Of a stretch of DNA of 64,000 bases, positions 21,955 to 32,871 are shown piece after piece. The position numbers and the translations under genes were made by a program. Source of the stretch: Cladophialophora immunda (taxonomy: Eukaryota > Ascomycota > Eurotiomycetes > Chaetothyriales > Herpotrichiellaceae); NCBI RefSeq assembly GCF_000835495.1, contig NW_015622546.1, positions 2,784,955-2,848,954 of the forward strand, written 5' to 3'. The notes under the pieces were generated by a model, which was not told the origin of the DNA, ran no database searches, and was given only the letters and a program-made list of their open reading frames with translations. Every line of letters begins with the position of its first letter. Position 1 is the stretch's first letter.

Positions 21955-24900
21955 TGCATTACTTTATCTACTCTAGGTGTGGTTTCTGAAACCACCAATC
22001 ATAAAACGTCCTCAACACCTCAAGTTTCGACAGTCCGCGTATGGTACCCGTAATATTTCACCTATCATTCCGTGGCTGCGGCAGGTCAACCGAGAAATCT
22101 AAGAGCAGCAACAGATCGGATTGGAACTGGACCACCAAGCGTGCGATACATATACAATAAAAGAACATTCCATCTCGATGTAACTACAAGCACTTGTACA
22201 TATAATAGTTCAGTAAGATAGATCGGATGCTGCATTGTCCAACCGTACATGTCCTCGTTCGCTTCGAAACTCAGCCTACTTCTTATTGCCCCGAGAATTC
22301 CGGAATGAAGAGTAGTGCTCCGCACACGCCTTGGTGGTAGGATGATCAGGTCCAAGGACTCGCCGATATCCAGCTATTGCTCTCTCATAGAAGATCGCAG
22401 CTTGCACAAATCGAGATCGTAATGCCAGAAGATATGCCAAGTTGTTTATGCTCGTCAGCGTCTCAGGATGCTCCTCCCCTTGCACCTTCTTCCTTAGCCG
22501 CAATGCCTCTCGATGCATCTCCTCCGCCTCCGCGTACTTCCCCTGACGACTCAGCGCCGAGGCCAGGTTATTCATGCTCGTCAGCGTGTCAGGATGCTCC
22601 TCCCCGAGCACCTTCTTCCTTAGCTTCAATGTCTCTCGATGCATCTCNNNNNNNNNNNNNNNNNNNNNNNNNNNNNNNNNNNNNNNNNNNNNNNNNNNNN
22701 NNNNNNNNNNNNNNNNNNNNNNNNNNNNNNNNNNNNNNNNNNNNNNNNNNNNNNNNNNNNNNNNNNNNNNNNNNNNNNNNNNNNNNNNNNNNNNNNNNNN
22801 NNNNNNNNNNNNNNNNNNNNNNNNNNNNNNNNNNNNNNNNNNNNNNNNNNNNTCAGGATGCTCCTCCCCTTGCACCTTCTTGCTCAGCTCTAATTCTCCT
22901 CGGTGCATCTCCTCCGCCTCCGCGTACTTCCCCTGACGACTCAGCGCCGAGGCCAGGTTGTTCATGCTCCTTAGCGTTGACGGATCTTCTCTCCCGACTA
23001 TCTTCTCTCGCGTATCAGATACTTGTCGATAGAGACCCTCTGCTACCCTATACTGTCCCTGGTCTTGATAAAACGATGCAAACCATTCCGCCGCCACACA
23101 ACTATTAAGTTCTTGTCCTAATCGCCGGCCGTCGGAAGAAAACCGTCGGTCGTGCTTAACGCACATATCAACGTGCCCAAAAAGGACCATTCGCGCCTGC
23201 AGCGAGTGATTGATAGATCTGTCCATCTGCCGTATACTGTCTGTCACCATCTTAATCGCCTCATACACAAACCCGTGAGTCGACTCCTCTCTCACGCGGA
23301 GTTGCAGCCAGTCGCAGATCACCGGATGTAACGAGAAGTGTGTACAATACCCAGAGCTGTCACTACTGATGCTGTCCAATAGGGAGAGGTCGTACGCCTT
23401 CGAGATCAGGTCTGAAAATAGTTTCGCATTCCACGCTTCGCGACTCAATACGGGTGACTCGCAGTGAGTCGCGTCTGGTCCCAATTCCGAAAGCACCGTC
23501 GAATGATCCACCGAGTAGCTATTAGAGGCCTTGTTAGGGGAAGATGACTGGTCGTACTTGTTTCGGCTGGACTCCTCAAGACTAAATATCTTCATCCAGG
23601 CCGGTGCCGGCTGCGATAACTCCCAGTGGTAGCGAAAGAGCGGTTCGCCAATCTGGCCAGGTTGGACGAACGCCGACACCGTCAAGAAGTGTTCTACATC
23701 GCGTCGCCGAGCCTCGTTATCTTCTAACTGCTGAAATGACATCTCCCACGTCGTAAACGCGCTGATTGCTCGATTCTCTTCTTCTTTCCCATCGACCTGT
23801 GTTGTGCGATACTTCCAGAATCGTGGCGTATGTTGTAAGATCTGTGCACATTGTGCGTCATACAATGTTAAGAACTCGTCTATCTGGTTCGGTGCTAGTT
23901 GCCTGTAGCGAATAAATGCTGCCGCTTGATCAAGGGCTAGCGGGAGCCCGCCAAGTCGTCGGACAATCTCACGACATTTCTCCTTATGAGTATGAACCTG
24001 AGACGGAGGATGTTCATGGAGAAGAAGTTCGGTGCCTTCGTGCTCGTTCATAGGCGGTACAACCACCACCCGGCCGAGCCCTTCGAGCCCTTTGCTGCGA
24101 CTGGTGATAAGAATGTCGCCTATGCTATCTGCGTTGGATAAGTTAGCTAGTTTCGTGAGGATAAGAAGGTAACTAACGAGATGGGATAAATTGCTCAATG
24201 CTCGTAAAGTGATCCGGGTCGTCATAGTTATCCAACACCATGAGCCACCGCTCGCTCCGTCGCGCCAGCGCCTGGACGACCAGTCGGATTTTGGTTCGAG
24301 TGTCGTCGATTCCCGCAAGTGGCTGTCCAATCTCTGCCGCCACTCGTTCCATCGACTGTGTCGCTATCGTCTCCGAACTCGCATTAATCCAGAATATCTC
24401 CGCATAAGTGGACCGCCGTCGTCGACAATACTCCAGCGCAATCTGACTCTTCCCTTGTCCGCCCATCGCCTGGAGGATGAGTACACGACATTCGTCCGCG
24501 GCATCGTCCGTAAAGTATTCCTGAATTCGTTCCAGCTGCTTTTGGCGACCTCGGAAATATTTGACTCGCCGCCGGCGGGCTTGTTCGTACGTCGTTTCGA
24601 CAGGAATGGAAACAACCTCAAAGAAAGATAAGATTGAGACACTTCCTATCACTAGTTGAAGCTACTTACAGATGGTGCCGCTATTGGCAGCGGCTGCCGG
24701 GCGTCTCTCGCCATCTCTTTAAGGACTTCGGCCACTAGCAAATAATCCTCCTCCGTCGCTCGTCCAAACTTGTTCATATTGAAATGTGTCCGCGCGAGGG
24801 GGTGTTTCGACACCCGATCTGATAGGTCGAGACACCCCGATCGTTCATTAACAGCGAACGCCTTCGCCACATCAGTATAAGCCGAACATCTCGTTATGCG

Positions 24901-25790
24901 CTCGTCTTACCTTTCGTCTCTGTTTCCCCACAATTGATCCAATCTCGCTCGCTTGGAGCTCGAAGAAGCACGCGATGCGCGCATGAGGCATTTGTACCCA
25001 CACTCGCTTCTGAAAATCATCCACCAGGTCTTGTAGTAGCTCATTGCCTAGGTCGAGGATATGGAGAGGCTCCTGCTCAATATCTTCTGCGGTATACTCT
25101 CGTGCTGCCGCCTGCACCATTTCGCTCTGGCTCATGCCATCGGCCCCGCGGAACGGCGTGCCGAAGAACACTAGCCCTCGGACCGCATCGAACACGCCGG
25201 GCCACTCCTTACGGTCATGGTAAGTATCGCATACTGCCTATTCCTCTCATCAGCTCATAACCGTCTCTCTGGTATATACACTGACCTTGAGTACAACGAG
25301 CCCGCCGAAACTGTGCGCAATGAATATCAACGGTCGATCGGTACAGCCCTTGTCTCGTCAGTCCACCGTTCTTATCCTCAAGTCCATCTCTTGCCTACCT
25401 TTCGCTCTCGCCTCAGCGCCGCCAGCAGCCGAGCCGCCACGTTCCGAGCCGACTGTTTAATCGCTGCCGGCCCGAACCAGTCCGACTTGTATCCGTAGCG
25501 CATGATGCGTGAGTTTGGCACCGCCGCTGGCAGCATATCCTCCTTTTCGAGCCAGTTGACCCACTGAGCTTCATCGCCCTCGCCACGTTTCTTGGTCCAG
25601 GTGTCGTCCGGGTGCGCGCCGAGGCCGTGGACGGCGACAACGCTGTCGTGTGTTAGAGAGCTGAACCAGTCACATTAGGCGTTACACTCACTCGATGATC
25701 TTCTCTCCATTCTCGGCATCCGGGCTCGATGTCGGCTCCCGCAGCACTTTCAACCCCGTGTCGTCGTCAGTGGTCGGTCGCACCTGAGGC
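21955..25790 (-). repeat. Inverted duplication, left arm (NLR copy 1)
   Basis: This arm matches 32915-36875 in reverse orientation. The match runs from the first coding exon through the whole gene and about 300 bases past the stop codon (for example gaaatattacg and gactgtcgaaacttg in both). The most conserved part is the NB-ARC exon, where the two proteins are nearly identical over about 140 residues. It ends just inside the first intron, where the two loci differ completely. Confidence 0.8.
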
Positions 25791-25837
25791 TGAAGTCAGT
25801 GACTCGACTGGAGCAGGCAGAAGATGGAAAGCACCAT
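22276..25837 (-). CDS. NLR copy 1: alpha/beta-hydrolase, NB-ARC, TPR, 8 exons
   Basis: Exons on the minus strand: 25835-25837, 25692-25783, 25399-25642, 25286-25348, 24911-25237, 24670-24861, 24178-24616 and 22276-24128. They join in frame to about 1070 codons, including a 205-base run of N. The N-terminal domain is a SesB-like alpha/beta-hydrolase with VVAVHGLGAHPDDTW and a serine elbow AHSFGG. The NB-ARC domain has a P-loop (AMGGQGKSQIALEYC), Walker B (RWLMVLDNYDD) and GLPLALDQAAAF. The C-terminal domain is an array of 42-residue kinesin-light-chain-type TPRs (EMHREALRLRKKVQGEEHP). Such fungal NLRs sense non-self or pathogen cues and trigger cell death or lipase activity. The first exon is only the ATG. 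No stop or frameshift is seen outside the gap. Confidence 0.85.
22648..22852. other. Assembly gap of 205 N inside the TPR array
   Basis: The gap lies among near-identical 126-bp repeat units, the kind of place where assembly fails. Its written length keeps the reading frame, but the true number of units is unknown. Confidence 0.95.
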
Positions 25838-26201
25838 GGTCAGTTCACCACCTGTGAGGCTTATACTGAATAAGACAAGGTGGCTTTGGCCCACAATATA
25901 ACAGTAGGCATACTACACAGTGTGCTCTGTTGGTGGACGACATATCCGACGTGGCCTTGCTGGGCGGCAACTTCGTGGCTATCTATGAGGCTAAATGCAA
26001 GACCTTCCCTGCGTCCAGCCAACTGTCACAGCCACGATGGTTTTCTCAAAGAGGAAAAGCCGATTCGACGAACAGCTCGGCAGCCCCTCCTTATCTACTC
26101 GCTGGGTCTGAACATTTTATTACAGCGCACATGATCATTCAATATTCAGGAACTATCGTTACATACGGTGGTCAACACTTAACTAGCATAGACAAACTAC
26201 A
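25838..26201. other. Divergent intergenic region, NLR copy 1 / membrane protein
   Basis: It must hold the promoter of NLR copy 1 and perhaps that of the following + gene. No TATA box stands out. A frame from 25930 (+) overlaps the next gene in another frame and lacks support. Confidence 0.4.
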
Positions 26202-27152
26202 ATGCCAGCATATCCCCGAACATCTCCATTTTTGCAACCTCACCAACTTTGTCCCGACCTTGACGTATCCGGCTCCCCAGCGGCGACCCAGCATCTTCCT
26301 GGTCATCCAACTATATCACTATCTGATTCTGACGCGCTTTCCAGATTTCTCCGCCAGGAACTCTGGGCCGCGGATCTCGAAGCCGTCGCATCGAGGTTAT
26401 GGATCTTAACCACGCCCTCCAGCGCCAGTATCCATGCTCTCCATCAACAAAAGGTCCTCGGACGGGAGATCGTTGTGACCGAAGATCCGCGCCTACACTT
26501 GGTGTGGATTAACAATCGCATTTTCATTAAGCCGCTACCCCCTTATCTTTTGTCGTACTCGTTTTGGATGAGTACGTTTCCACAGTCGCCATTACTTACA
26601 CAGCAATGGCACATTCGGCGTGCAGCGATTGGTTTCCTGCGGACGTATCGCTATCTCATCCAGCACGAGTCTGATCTATTGATTGCGCAGCAAGAGCATC
26701 TACGACTAGTCCCGGTCAAGCTCAACTGGACCGATATGTCTACTTTCTTAGCCGACCTTGAAACTGTTAAAGATGGCGATGCTTCTGCTCGGTATCGATA
26801 TGGAGAACTTCGTCTTTCTCGACTTAACCTCTACGCCCCCTTTTTGTTCGGTCGACTCTCCTACGAACATATTCCCATGCAATATGGAGAGTACTTTGCA
26901 CGCCTTTACGGGCCGATCTTGTTTATCTTTGCCGTGGTGACGACGATTCTGAATGGAATGCAGGTGGCTCTCGCTGCCGATCCTAGGCGGCAATCCTCCA
27001 ACTACTTTCTGTGGAAGATATTCTACTGGTTTGGTATCAGTACATTACTCATCACAGTTACTGTCGGATCTTCTTTAATAGCGCTTTGGTTCGGAATGAT
27101 TGCGAATGAGTGGAAGTTCACGCTGAGAAACCGACATAGGGCTAAGGGATAA
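26202..27152 (+). CDS. Membrane protein of a fungal accessory family (DUF6601-like)
   Basis: A single exon of 316 residues. The central soluble part contains LRLSRLNLYAPFLFGRLSYE and the segment after it reads MQYGEYFARLYGPILFIFAV. These match my memory of the DUF6601 family of Aspergillus and relatives, found often in subtelomeric and accessory clusters. Two hydrophobic segments near residues 240-262 and 275-300 should span a membrane, with a short basic tail. The N-terminal 60 residues are proline-rich and variable. It lies between the two NLR genes on the opposite strand to copy 1. The function is unknown. The frame looks intact; the DUF number is from memory and the membrane topology is the firmer claim. 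Confidence 0.65.
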   Translation: MPAYPRTSPFLQPHQLCPDLDVSGSPAATQHLPGHPTISLSDSDALSRFLRQELWAADLEAVASRLWILTTPSSASIHALHQQKVLGREIVVTEDPRLHLVWINNRIFIKPLPPYLLSYSFWMSTFPQSPLLTQQWHIRRAAIGFLRTYRYLIQHESDLLIAQQEHLRLVPVKLNWTDMSTFLADLETVKDGDASARYRYGELRLSRLNLYAPFLFGRLSYEHIPMQYGEYFARLYGPILFIFAVVTTILNGMQVALAADPRRQSSNYFLWKIFYWFGISTLLITVTVGSSLIALWFGMIANEWKFTLRNRHRAKG

Positions 27153-28312
27153 TGTATGGGCACATGTGTATATGTGTTTAGAAGCAGAATTGTACAGGAA
27201 AGAACCTGCCAGCCCATTGTGCTAACAGGTTCAGGATCATTTTATACGGCAATCGGAAATAATTTCAATGTAGTTTGATATGGGTACAGTAGTACGGTAT
27301 TCGACATGCGGAATCATGATCAGTATTCCGGCTGATCAGACCTTGCCTTTTCGCGGTTGCGGCTGATGTATCCGTCCACACTCCCGACGACCCTCCGCAG
27401 CAAAATGTGGAGTTAGCCATACATGTATATTAAGTCTCATTCTGTACAATTAGCCAATGACCCCGCAAGCAGCACACAGAAGCTTAGGCGAGCTTACAGC
27501 CGGCGATGGTCGTCTAGATTATTGTAAATGGCCAGACCTATGATTTTCTGTCTCAGATTGATGCTGTTCGCAGATCTCTACACCAGTAACATACCCTCTA
27601 GTTTCTCGGCCTACTCGGCTTTTGCGCTGCGCGATAGCATTGTCGCCAATCTCAAAGATACGGTCAACCGCAGGTCGTTGGCCTGATGCCACCACAAACA
27701 CGATAACCATACTCCACCAGGCAAAGAATCCACATTGAGCAAGATCACACTGCAGAACACAGCTTCTAGTTATACTAAAGGGCGGCATTCCATTTGAGCA
27801 GAGCCGATCTAGCAAATACCTGACGGCGAAAATAGCGATCGACGTCCTCCCCTGCCACATGACCCGAGAGCCTGAGAAGTACCGGCGGCGGCGCCCATAT
27901 GGCAAGAGAAAGGTTAGCATACATACTAGTTGACATGGTTATTATCGGATCCTAGAGCTGTTCACCGACTACAATGCAGGGCGGTCAAGGCGGGAAGGCC
28001 AGATAGTCGTCCCAACAGTCAATATTGCGGCTCTCAGGGCACAACCTTGACTACATGAGTTTCAAGGAATCCTCAAATCAAATCCACCAGAGCATTCTCG
28101 CTCGATTTGCGAAACCCTTCAGGATGGTAAGGACGGTGATGCTCGTATGTTATGATGGCGGTGCGGTGTGCTGCGGCGAACTGAAACGCAGGGAATACGT
28201 GCAAGCGGGTGTTCTGTGTCCGCAGCCTAGTTGGGCCGGAAACTGGGACCTGTCGCCCATCGTCATCAACATTCGGTGCCATCTCCATTCATCGTCACGC
28301 CAGACCATCGCG
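27153..28312. other. Mostly empty; weak hydrophobic minus-strand ORF
   Basis: The minus frame 27519-27920 (about 133 codons) has a hydrophobic segment (GFFAWWSMVIVFVVASG). A possible 54-nt intron (GTATTTGC..AACTAG) lies in its first half, joining IFAVR to SCVLQC. It could be a decayed membrane protein gene, but there is no family match I trust. Confidence 0.3.
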
Positions 28313-29707
28313 ATGGCCGCCGACAACCCCTTCGCAGATATTTTCAATTTCCAAATTGCTGATCCACAAGATGACTCACAAATGCAGGACGCCGACGATG
28401 TTGACCGTGCCGACGCATCTTCCCTCCCTGACTCGGCCGAATTGAATACGACCCCAAATGAAACTGTCGACGACTCACAGAAGGAGTGCGTCTCCGAAAA
28501 GAGATATTATCTGCGTAGAACCAAGCTGTCCTTCCTCCAGGTGGCGGAATGGGATCAAGAGAAGGCGTACGATGACGATCCTCCCACATGTCTTCACTAT
28601 TCCATCGAGTGGAAGGTGACTGTCAGCGGCAAGACGATTGGCAAAGACACTGAGCCGGATGTGGTGCTGGCACCAGGTTCTTACTGGCGACAATTCTTGC
28701 GATCTCGGGTAGAGAAGCTCCTGCAAAAGAAAGTGTCTCCCAACCGCAGTGTCAGATGTGATGACACCAATGTCGTCGTCTCAGTCAGCGACCGGACGGA
28801 GCGCGATCTCACCAAGCGATTTGACGAGACCGATATTGACTGGGCCCTGGTGGAGAAGCAATTGGTCGTGTGGGAGGCCTTTTTTCGAGCTGGCAAGAAG
28901 CTGCGGGTCGACCTATCATTCAACTACATCGACGCCGGTCGAGCATTAGCCAGCGGTTCCGGTAAGAGAGGGGGTAAAAGAGGTGCCATTTCGGCCACTC
29001 AACACATGCGCGCCGAACTAAGTGCACAGCTCGACGCTGAAGAAACCGTGTCAGGTCAGCCCTCAATCTGGCGAGATGTGTATAATCTCATGCGCTGCCC
29101 GGGTCCGCCCTGCCACCTCGGCCCTCACTGTTGGCGGGATCCGGTCGGCAAGAGACATTACAAGTTGAATACTCATCACCTGCGCAGCCTCATTCGGCAT
29201 GTCGAACTGGGTGGCACTTTACAAAGTCATGATGATGTGCCTGACGATATTCGGCAGCAGTTATATGCAGAGGAGCAGCAAAAGATGGAGAAGAGGAGGG
29301 CAGATACTACCAAATCTCCCGGTGTCATCCCATCGATTAACATCACCAACGTCATGCCAGGAAGTACTGCCCAGACTCCATTATCACATCCCAATGTAGC
29401 AACGCCCGATGCCGTCGTACCTTTGGCGGCGGCCGTGACATGTCAACTGCGCATTCCCAGTCTGCGTGACGTAGCGGTAACTGACTACTGTATCTGGCAG
29501 CAATCCCAGGTGCGTCACGAGTCACTCAAAGCGGAGTTTCGAAAGGCTCGGGATGCAGTGTTGTTAGAAGGTCTTGATCTCGAGCAGGTGCATGAAGATC
29601 AAGATTCCGAATTCCTCATCAAGAAAGGAGTTAAAAGAGGCATTGCACGGCGTTTTATCCGCGACATTGAGGTTTGGGCTAAGCGTCCCAGAAGTGATTC
29701 GACGTAG
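28313..29707 (+). CDS. Conserved fungal accessory protein of unknown function
   Basis: 464 residues from the ATG at 28313 (MAADNPFADIF). The first 70 residues are acidic. Then come YYLRRTKLSFLQVAEWD, a central region of charged helices, and a compact Cys/His segment LMRCPGPPCHLGPHCWRDPV followed by KLNTHHLRSLIRHVELG. The C-terminus is basic (KRGIARRFIRDIEVWAKRPR). The Cys/His segment could bind zinc. I have seen similar proteins in many Pezizomycotina, often in repeat-rich DNA, but know no function. The frame is also open from 28025, but the upstream part has no family character. Intact, no introns seen. A DNA- or chromatin-related role is only a guess from the basic tail. Confidence 0.65.
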   Translation: MAADNPFADIFNFQIADPQDDSQMQDADDVDRADASSLPDSAELNTTPNETVDDSQKECVSEKRYYLRRTKLSFLQVAEWDQEKAYDDDPPTCLHYSIEWKVTVSGKTIGKDTEPDVVLAPGSYWRQFLRSRVEKLLQKKVSPNRSVRCDDTNVVVSVSDRTERDLTKRFDETDIDWALVEKQLVVWEAFFRAGKKLRVDLSFNYIDAGRALASGSGKRGGKRGAISATQHMRAELSAQLDAEETVSGQPSIWRDVYNLMRCPGPPCHLGPHCWRDPVGKRHYKLNTHHLRSLIRHVELGGTLQSHDDVPDDIRQQLYAEEQQKMEKRRADTTKSPGVIPSINITNVMPGSTAQTPLSHPNVATPDAVVPLAAAVTCQLRIPSLRDVAVTDYCIWQQSQVRHESLKAEFRKARDAVLLEGLDLEQVHEDQDSEFLIKKGVKRGIARRFIRDIEVWAKRPRSDST

Positions 29708-29804
29708 TAACGGAGCGAACACAAGAAATAAATGGGCTGGTCTTATTTATTTAGTCTCGTTTAACGTCGCTCGAGTCACATCTAAGGTCTCAGGTGGACG
29801 CCAG

Positions 29805-29844
29805 CCCTCGCTGGAAACAGTCTGCCCTCGCTGGAAACAGTCTG
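29805..29844. repeat. 20-bp tandem duplication
   Basis: The 20-bp unit ccctcgctggaaacagtctg occurs twice in direct succession (29805-29824 and 29825-29844). It is a recent slip duplication in non-coding DNA. The rest of 29708-30071 holds nothing I recognise. Confidence 0.85.
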
Positions 29845-30071
29845 CCCTACCTCCTCTTTCCTAATTAGTCAGAATCGGGCTGTACGTCGTCCAGCCCGGT
29901 CCCGACCAATCAGATTCCATGGACTCAGTCCATCGTAGACCATGTCGACCTAGCCTCAGGTGGTCTCAGCTGGCTACCACCTCGTCGACACCTCACCATT
30001 GTCCTCAGGCGCGAATCCGCACCGCGTCGTCGCCGTCGGGGTCGAGCGCCTGCGGCTCCTGCCAGCTCTCT

Positions 30072-31130
30072 TCAATAGTGAAGCCTTTCCTGCCCTTCAA
30101 CCTCCATCTCCTCCTGCGAGGATAGGATTGTGAAGAAGCTAGCAGATAGCTCGCTCTCGTAGAAATAGAGAGGTAGTTGCTTACCCCCTTTAGGCTGGAA
30201 TCGTTTGATCCTTATGCGTGTCGATCTCAGTCCCAGCCCGTTATCGATGAGTCGGTTGGCTATTGAGGTGTCATCAATCACGAGCCTCATCGACCGCCTT
30301 TCTCTCTTTTCGTCGTCCTGCCAGCTCTTCCCCCACCAGGACGCTCGTACCACTCTTAAGCCCATATAGCCTATTGAGTTCTCTTCGTAGATAGCCTGCG
30401 CCGTCTCCTCAGCTGTGCCTACCACCAGCACATCCGAGAGAAGCAGCTCGAACTCTCTCTTCGCTGGCGCGACTGAGGGTTCCCATTTCGGAATCCAGTT
30501 CATACTTTCTAGGGCTTGTTTCGCCCCGTGGCCCTTAAAGGTGTATTACGGTCTCGTTATACCCATACATCCTTATGGACATAATTCGATCGGCCGCTGC
30601 CGGGCCCGCCCTTTCTCTGATACTCTCCAGCATCTTCCATGATCCCATGCCTCGAAGGCGGACTCTATCCGCCTCCTTATTCATTCTTAGCCGAAGGACC
30701 CCTCCTTCAACCCTTGGTGGGTGTCTTGGGTACCATCCCTCATAGATTAGCCCTTCGCTTTCCTCCGTCGTAAGTCTACGGCCGACGTCGCCGAGTTACT
30801 GCTAAAGCATGGCGACGAGGATGGCGCCGCTGAGCGAGGAGGGGACGGTCCTGCCTTTGCTTTTCCGCGAAGGTCGATATTGCCGGGTTTCTTCAGGTTC
30901 CTGCCCCTGCTTGGGCTCCTACTCTCGGTGTTGCGACGCGTGTTTCCGGGCGCGTCATTTTCGCGTTTTTCACATGTTCCTTGGTTTTCCGGGCTGTTGA
31001 GCACAACCCATAGCTTTTGGAGCCTCCCCTTGAGTGCGTAGTACTTGTCGTCTTCTTCAATGCGTTTGTATGTGTCGTCGATATCGCTCTCGATCTCCCG
31101 GAGGAGCTTGGATGCCTGCGCGGTCACCAT
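30072..31130 (-). mobile_element. Decayed LINE ORF1 (gag-like) fragment
   Basis: Two minus frames, 30747-31130 and 30072-30503, separated by stops, look like the ORF1 of a Tad1-type LINE. The first has coiled-coil character and a basic serine-rich region (SRSPSRGRNLKKPG). The second contains MRLVIDDTSIANRLIDNGLG, which matches the region just before the zinc knuckles in such gag proteins; the knuckles are absent. It may derive from the same LINE family as 18317-20083, which retains only the other end. The assignment rests on a short motif. Confidence 0.45.
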
Positions 31131-31200
31131 CCTCTAAAATTTCAAGTTCGTCTCTAGATCGGGCTGGTCCTGTAAACGTAGAGATATCATTTTAGCTAGT

Positions 31201-32412
31201 TTATGTACCGCATTATTATAATCGGATTCAATTATATTCCATAGAGTAGAAATACATCGCCCCTGAGTTCTGTCATAAGGCTATTTAATTCACCTCCGGT
31301 TCTTCAATGATTACCCCTGCATGTCTAAAGTGACCTTGAGCACTCTCTTTCTTACTTCCCACCATTTCAACACACCATTCAAGAAACGCACCAAAATCTT
31401 GCTCAGGACTCTCCACGTAAGTATTCCATTTTCGTTTAATGAACGCTTTCAATTCGGCAAAGAACTCTTCAATGGGGTTGAGATCAGGTGAATACGGCGG
31501 TAAGTAAACAAGTTTGACCCCGGCATTATAACACATCTGCTCAATTTGATCGCTACGATGGAAGGATGCATTGTCCATGACCAGCACGGACTTTGGCTCG
31601 GGCCATCTGCCACAGTGAAGAAGGAGCTGTTCGACAAAGTCTTTAAAGACATCGCTGTCCGTGGGCCCTTGGAAGACCCGGGCCAGGAGCAGTCCATCTT
31701 GTGAGTACGCGGGCAGGATCTGGTATCGCTGCCCACGGCGAAGCTGGGTCACCTGGACTGGTGTCGAACCTAGGGGCGACCACCCGGTCCGTCTAAATCC
31801 AACCCGTTTGTCGCAACCGGATTCATCAACATAGACGAGATGATACGAGTGAAAATGAGACAAATTATGGAGATAGAAGTCCCTCAAATCCGCGTTGCGT
31901 TCCATCGCCACCCGACGAGCCACCTTTTTTGACCAGCCGCTTCTGGCCAGCGTTCTGCTGATGGTGGACGTGGCCACAAGCACCTCAAATTCATCCCATA
32001 GGAACACCGCCATCTCATCGAGGTATAGATCGGGTTTTTCAAGGAGATGTTCGCGCAACGCATCGACCATAGGAGGGGTCAGGGATCGAGGGCGTCCACA
32101 GCCGTTGCGGGGCGCTTTGGTACTGCCGAAGCAACGAAGGTTGGCGCGGATCGACTTGATAGTACGGATGCTGCAGCCCGCCACGTCGGCCATCTGTTGG
32201 TTGGTTAGCGACTGTCCGACGATCATATCTCGTAACTGATCATGCTGCGACGCCGCAAGATTCGGCGCCATTGAAACTTGCCGCAGCGCATGCAAACACG
32301 AACGAACAGTGTGTGACCTTTTAGCCTTTCAGGTTGGGAACTGTGAGAATATGCTAGAATATTCCATCATTCTGTCTGTACAGCCAATTAGAGGGACTGC
32401 GGTACACGAACC
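31201..32412 (-). mobile_element. Tc1/mariner-type DNA transposon with decayed inverted ends
   Basis: The transposase gene is flanked by candidate inverted terminal repeats. On the right, the reverse complement of 32379-32412 reads ttcgtgtaccgcagtccctc and on to taattgg. On the left, 31200-31226 reads tttatgtaccgcattattat and on to aatcgg. Most differences are C-to-T or G-to-A, as RIP or decay would give. The target TA is not clear on either side. The ends are approximate. Confidence 0.5.
31285..32271 (-). CDS. Tc1/mariner (IS630-like) DDE transposase
   Basis: 328 residues from the ATG at 32271. The N-terminal half has two helix-turn-helix-like segments (LTNQQMADVAGCSIRTIKSI, then LARSGWSKKVARR). 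The catalytic triad is visible: VYVDESGCDKR for the first D, VLVMDNASFH for the second, and LPPYSPDLNPIEEFF for the third acidic residue. These enzymes cut and paste the element between inverted repeats into TA sites. Length and motifs are normal for the family, and no stop or frameshift is seen, so the protein could still be active. It lies between the two NLR genes. Confidence 0.9.
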   Translation of the reverse strand: MAPNLAASQHDQLRDMIVGQSLTNQQMADVAGCSIRTIKSIRANLRCFGSTKAPRNGCGRPRSLTPPMVDALREHLLEKPDLYLDEMAVFLWDEFEVLVATSTISRTLARSGWSKKVARRVAMERNADLRDFYLHNLSHFHSYHLVYVDESGCDKRVGFRRTGWSPLGSTPVQVTQLRRGQRYQILPAYSQDGLLLARVFQGPTDSDVFKDFVEQLLLHCGRWPEPKSVLVMDNASFHRSDQIEQMCYNAGVKLVYLPPYSPDLNPIEEFFAELKAFIKRKWNTYVESPEQDFGAFLEWCVEMVGSKKESAQGHFRHAGVIIEEPEVN

Positions 32413-32871
32413 AATAAAATTCCGCAATCCTTCAGCATACGCTCCACCGTAGGCTAGATTATGATAGCAATCATAGATGACCATTAATATCGAGATGTTC
32501 CGCGCGTTGTTTGTCGATGGCGTTGGATTTCCCTGTTGCGACAGGCGTTGGAGGTGCCCATGTGTCAATGATGCTGGCCCATCCGTAGACCTCGGCGCGC
32601 TTAAGTGATCTGGTGATCGGTTAAAAGCTCAGAGCAGGGTGCTTTCTCTGATACGCCAGTGCAGTGTGATGCACAGACTCCTTACCCAATGGAATCGAAC
32701 GACATCAGCCACAACCCAAGGGACAGCAGATTCCAGCAGCTCCAGCCTTACAACAGCTGAAACCATGGCAGGCTCAATGGCCGATTTTAACGCTCCCATC
32801 AAGTCCATGCTACACACTGGAGATTGCTCTCCTTACACTGTTCACATCTCGAAACGGAATTCTGCCTAACT
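32413..32871. other. Upstream region of NLR copy 2
   Basis: This must hold the promoter of NLR copy 2. A frame (32639-32869) overlaps it but ends before the NLR start and shows no family match. It does not resemble the upstream region of NLR copy 1, so the duplication stops at the start of the genes. Confidence 0.4.

Noticed and set aside
28313..29707. Possible Starship captain (DUF3435)
   Set aside because: No tyrosine recombinase R..H..R..Y pattern or DUF3435 wording is seen; the protein belongs to another fungal family.
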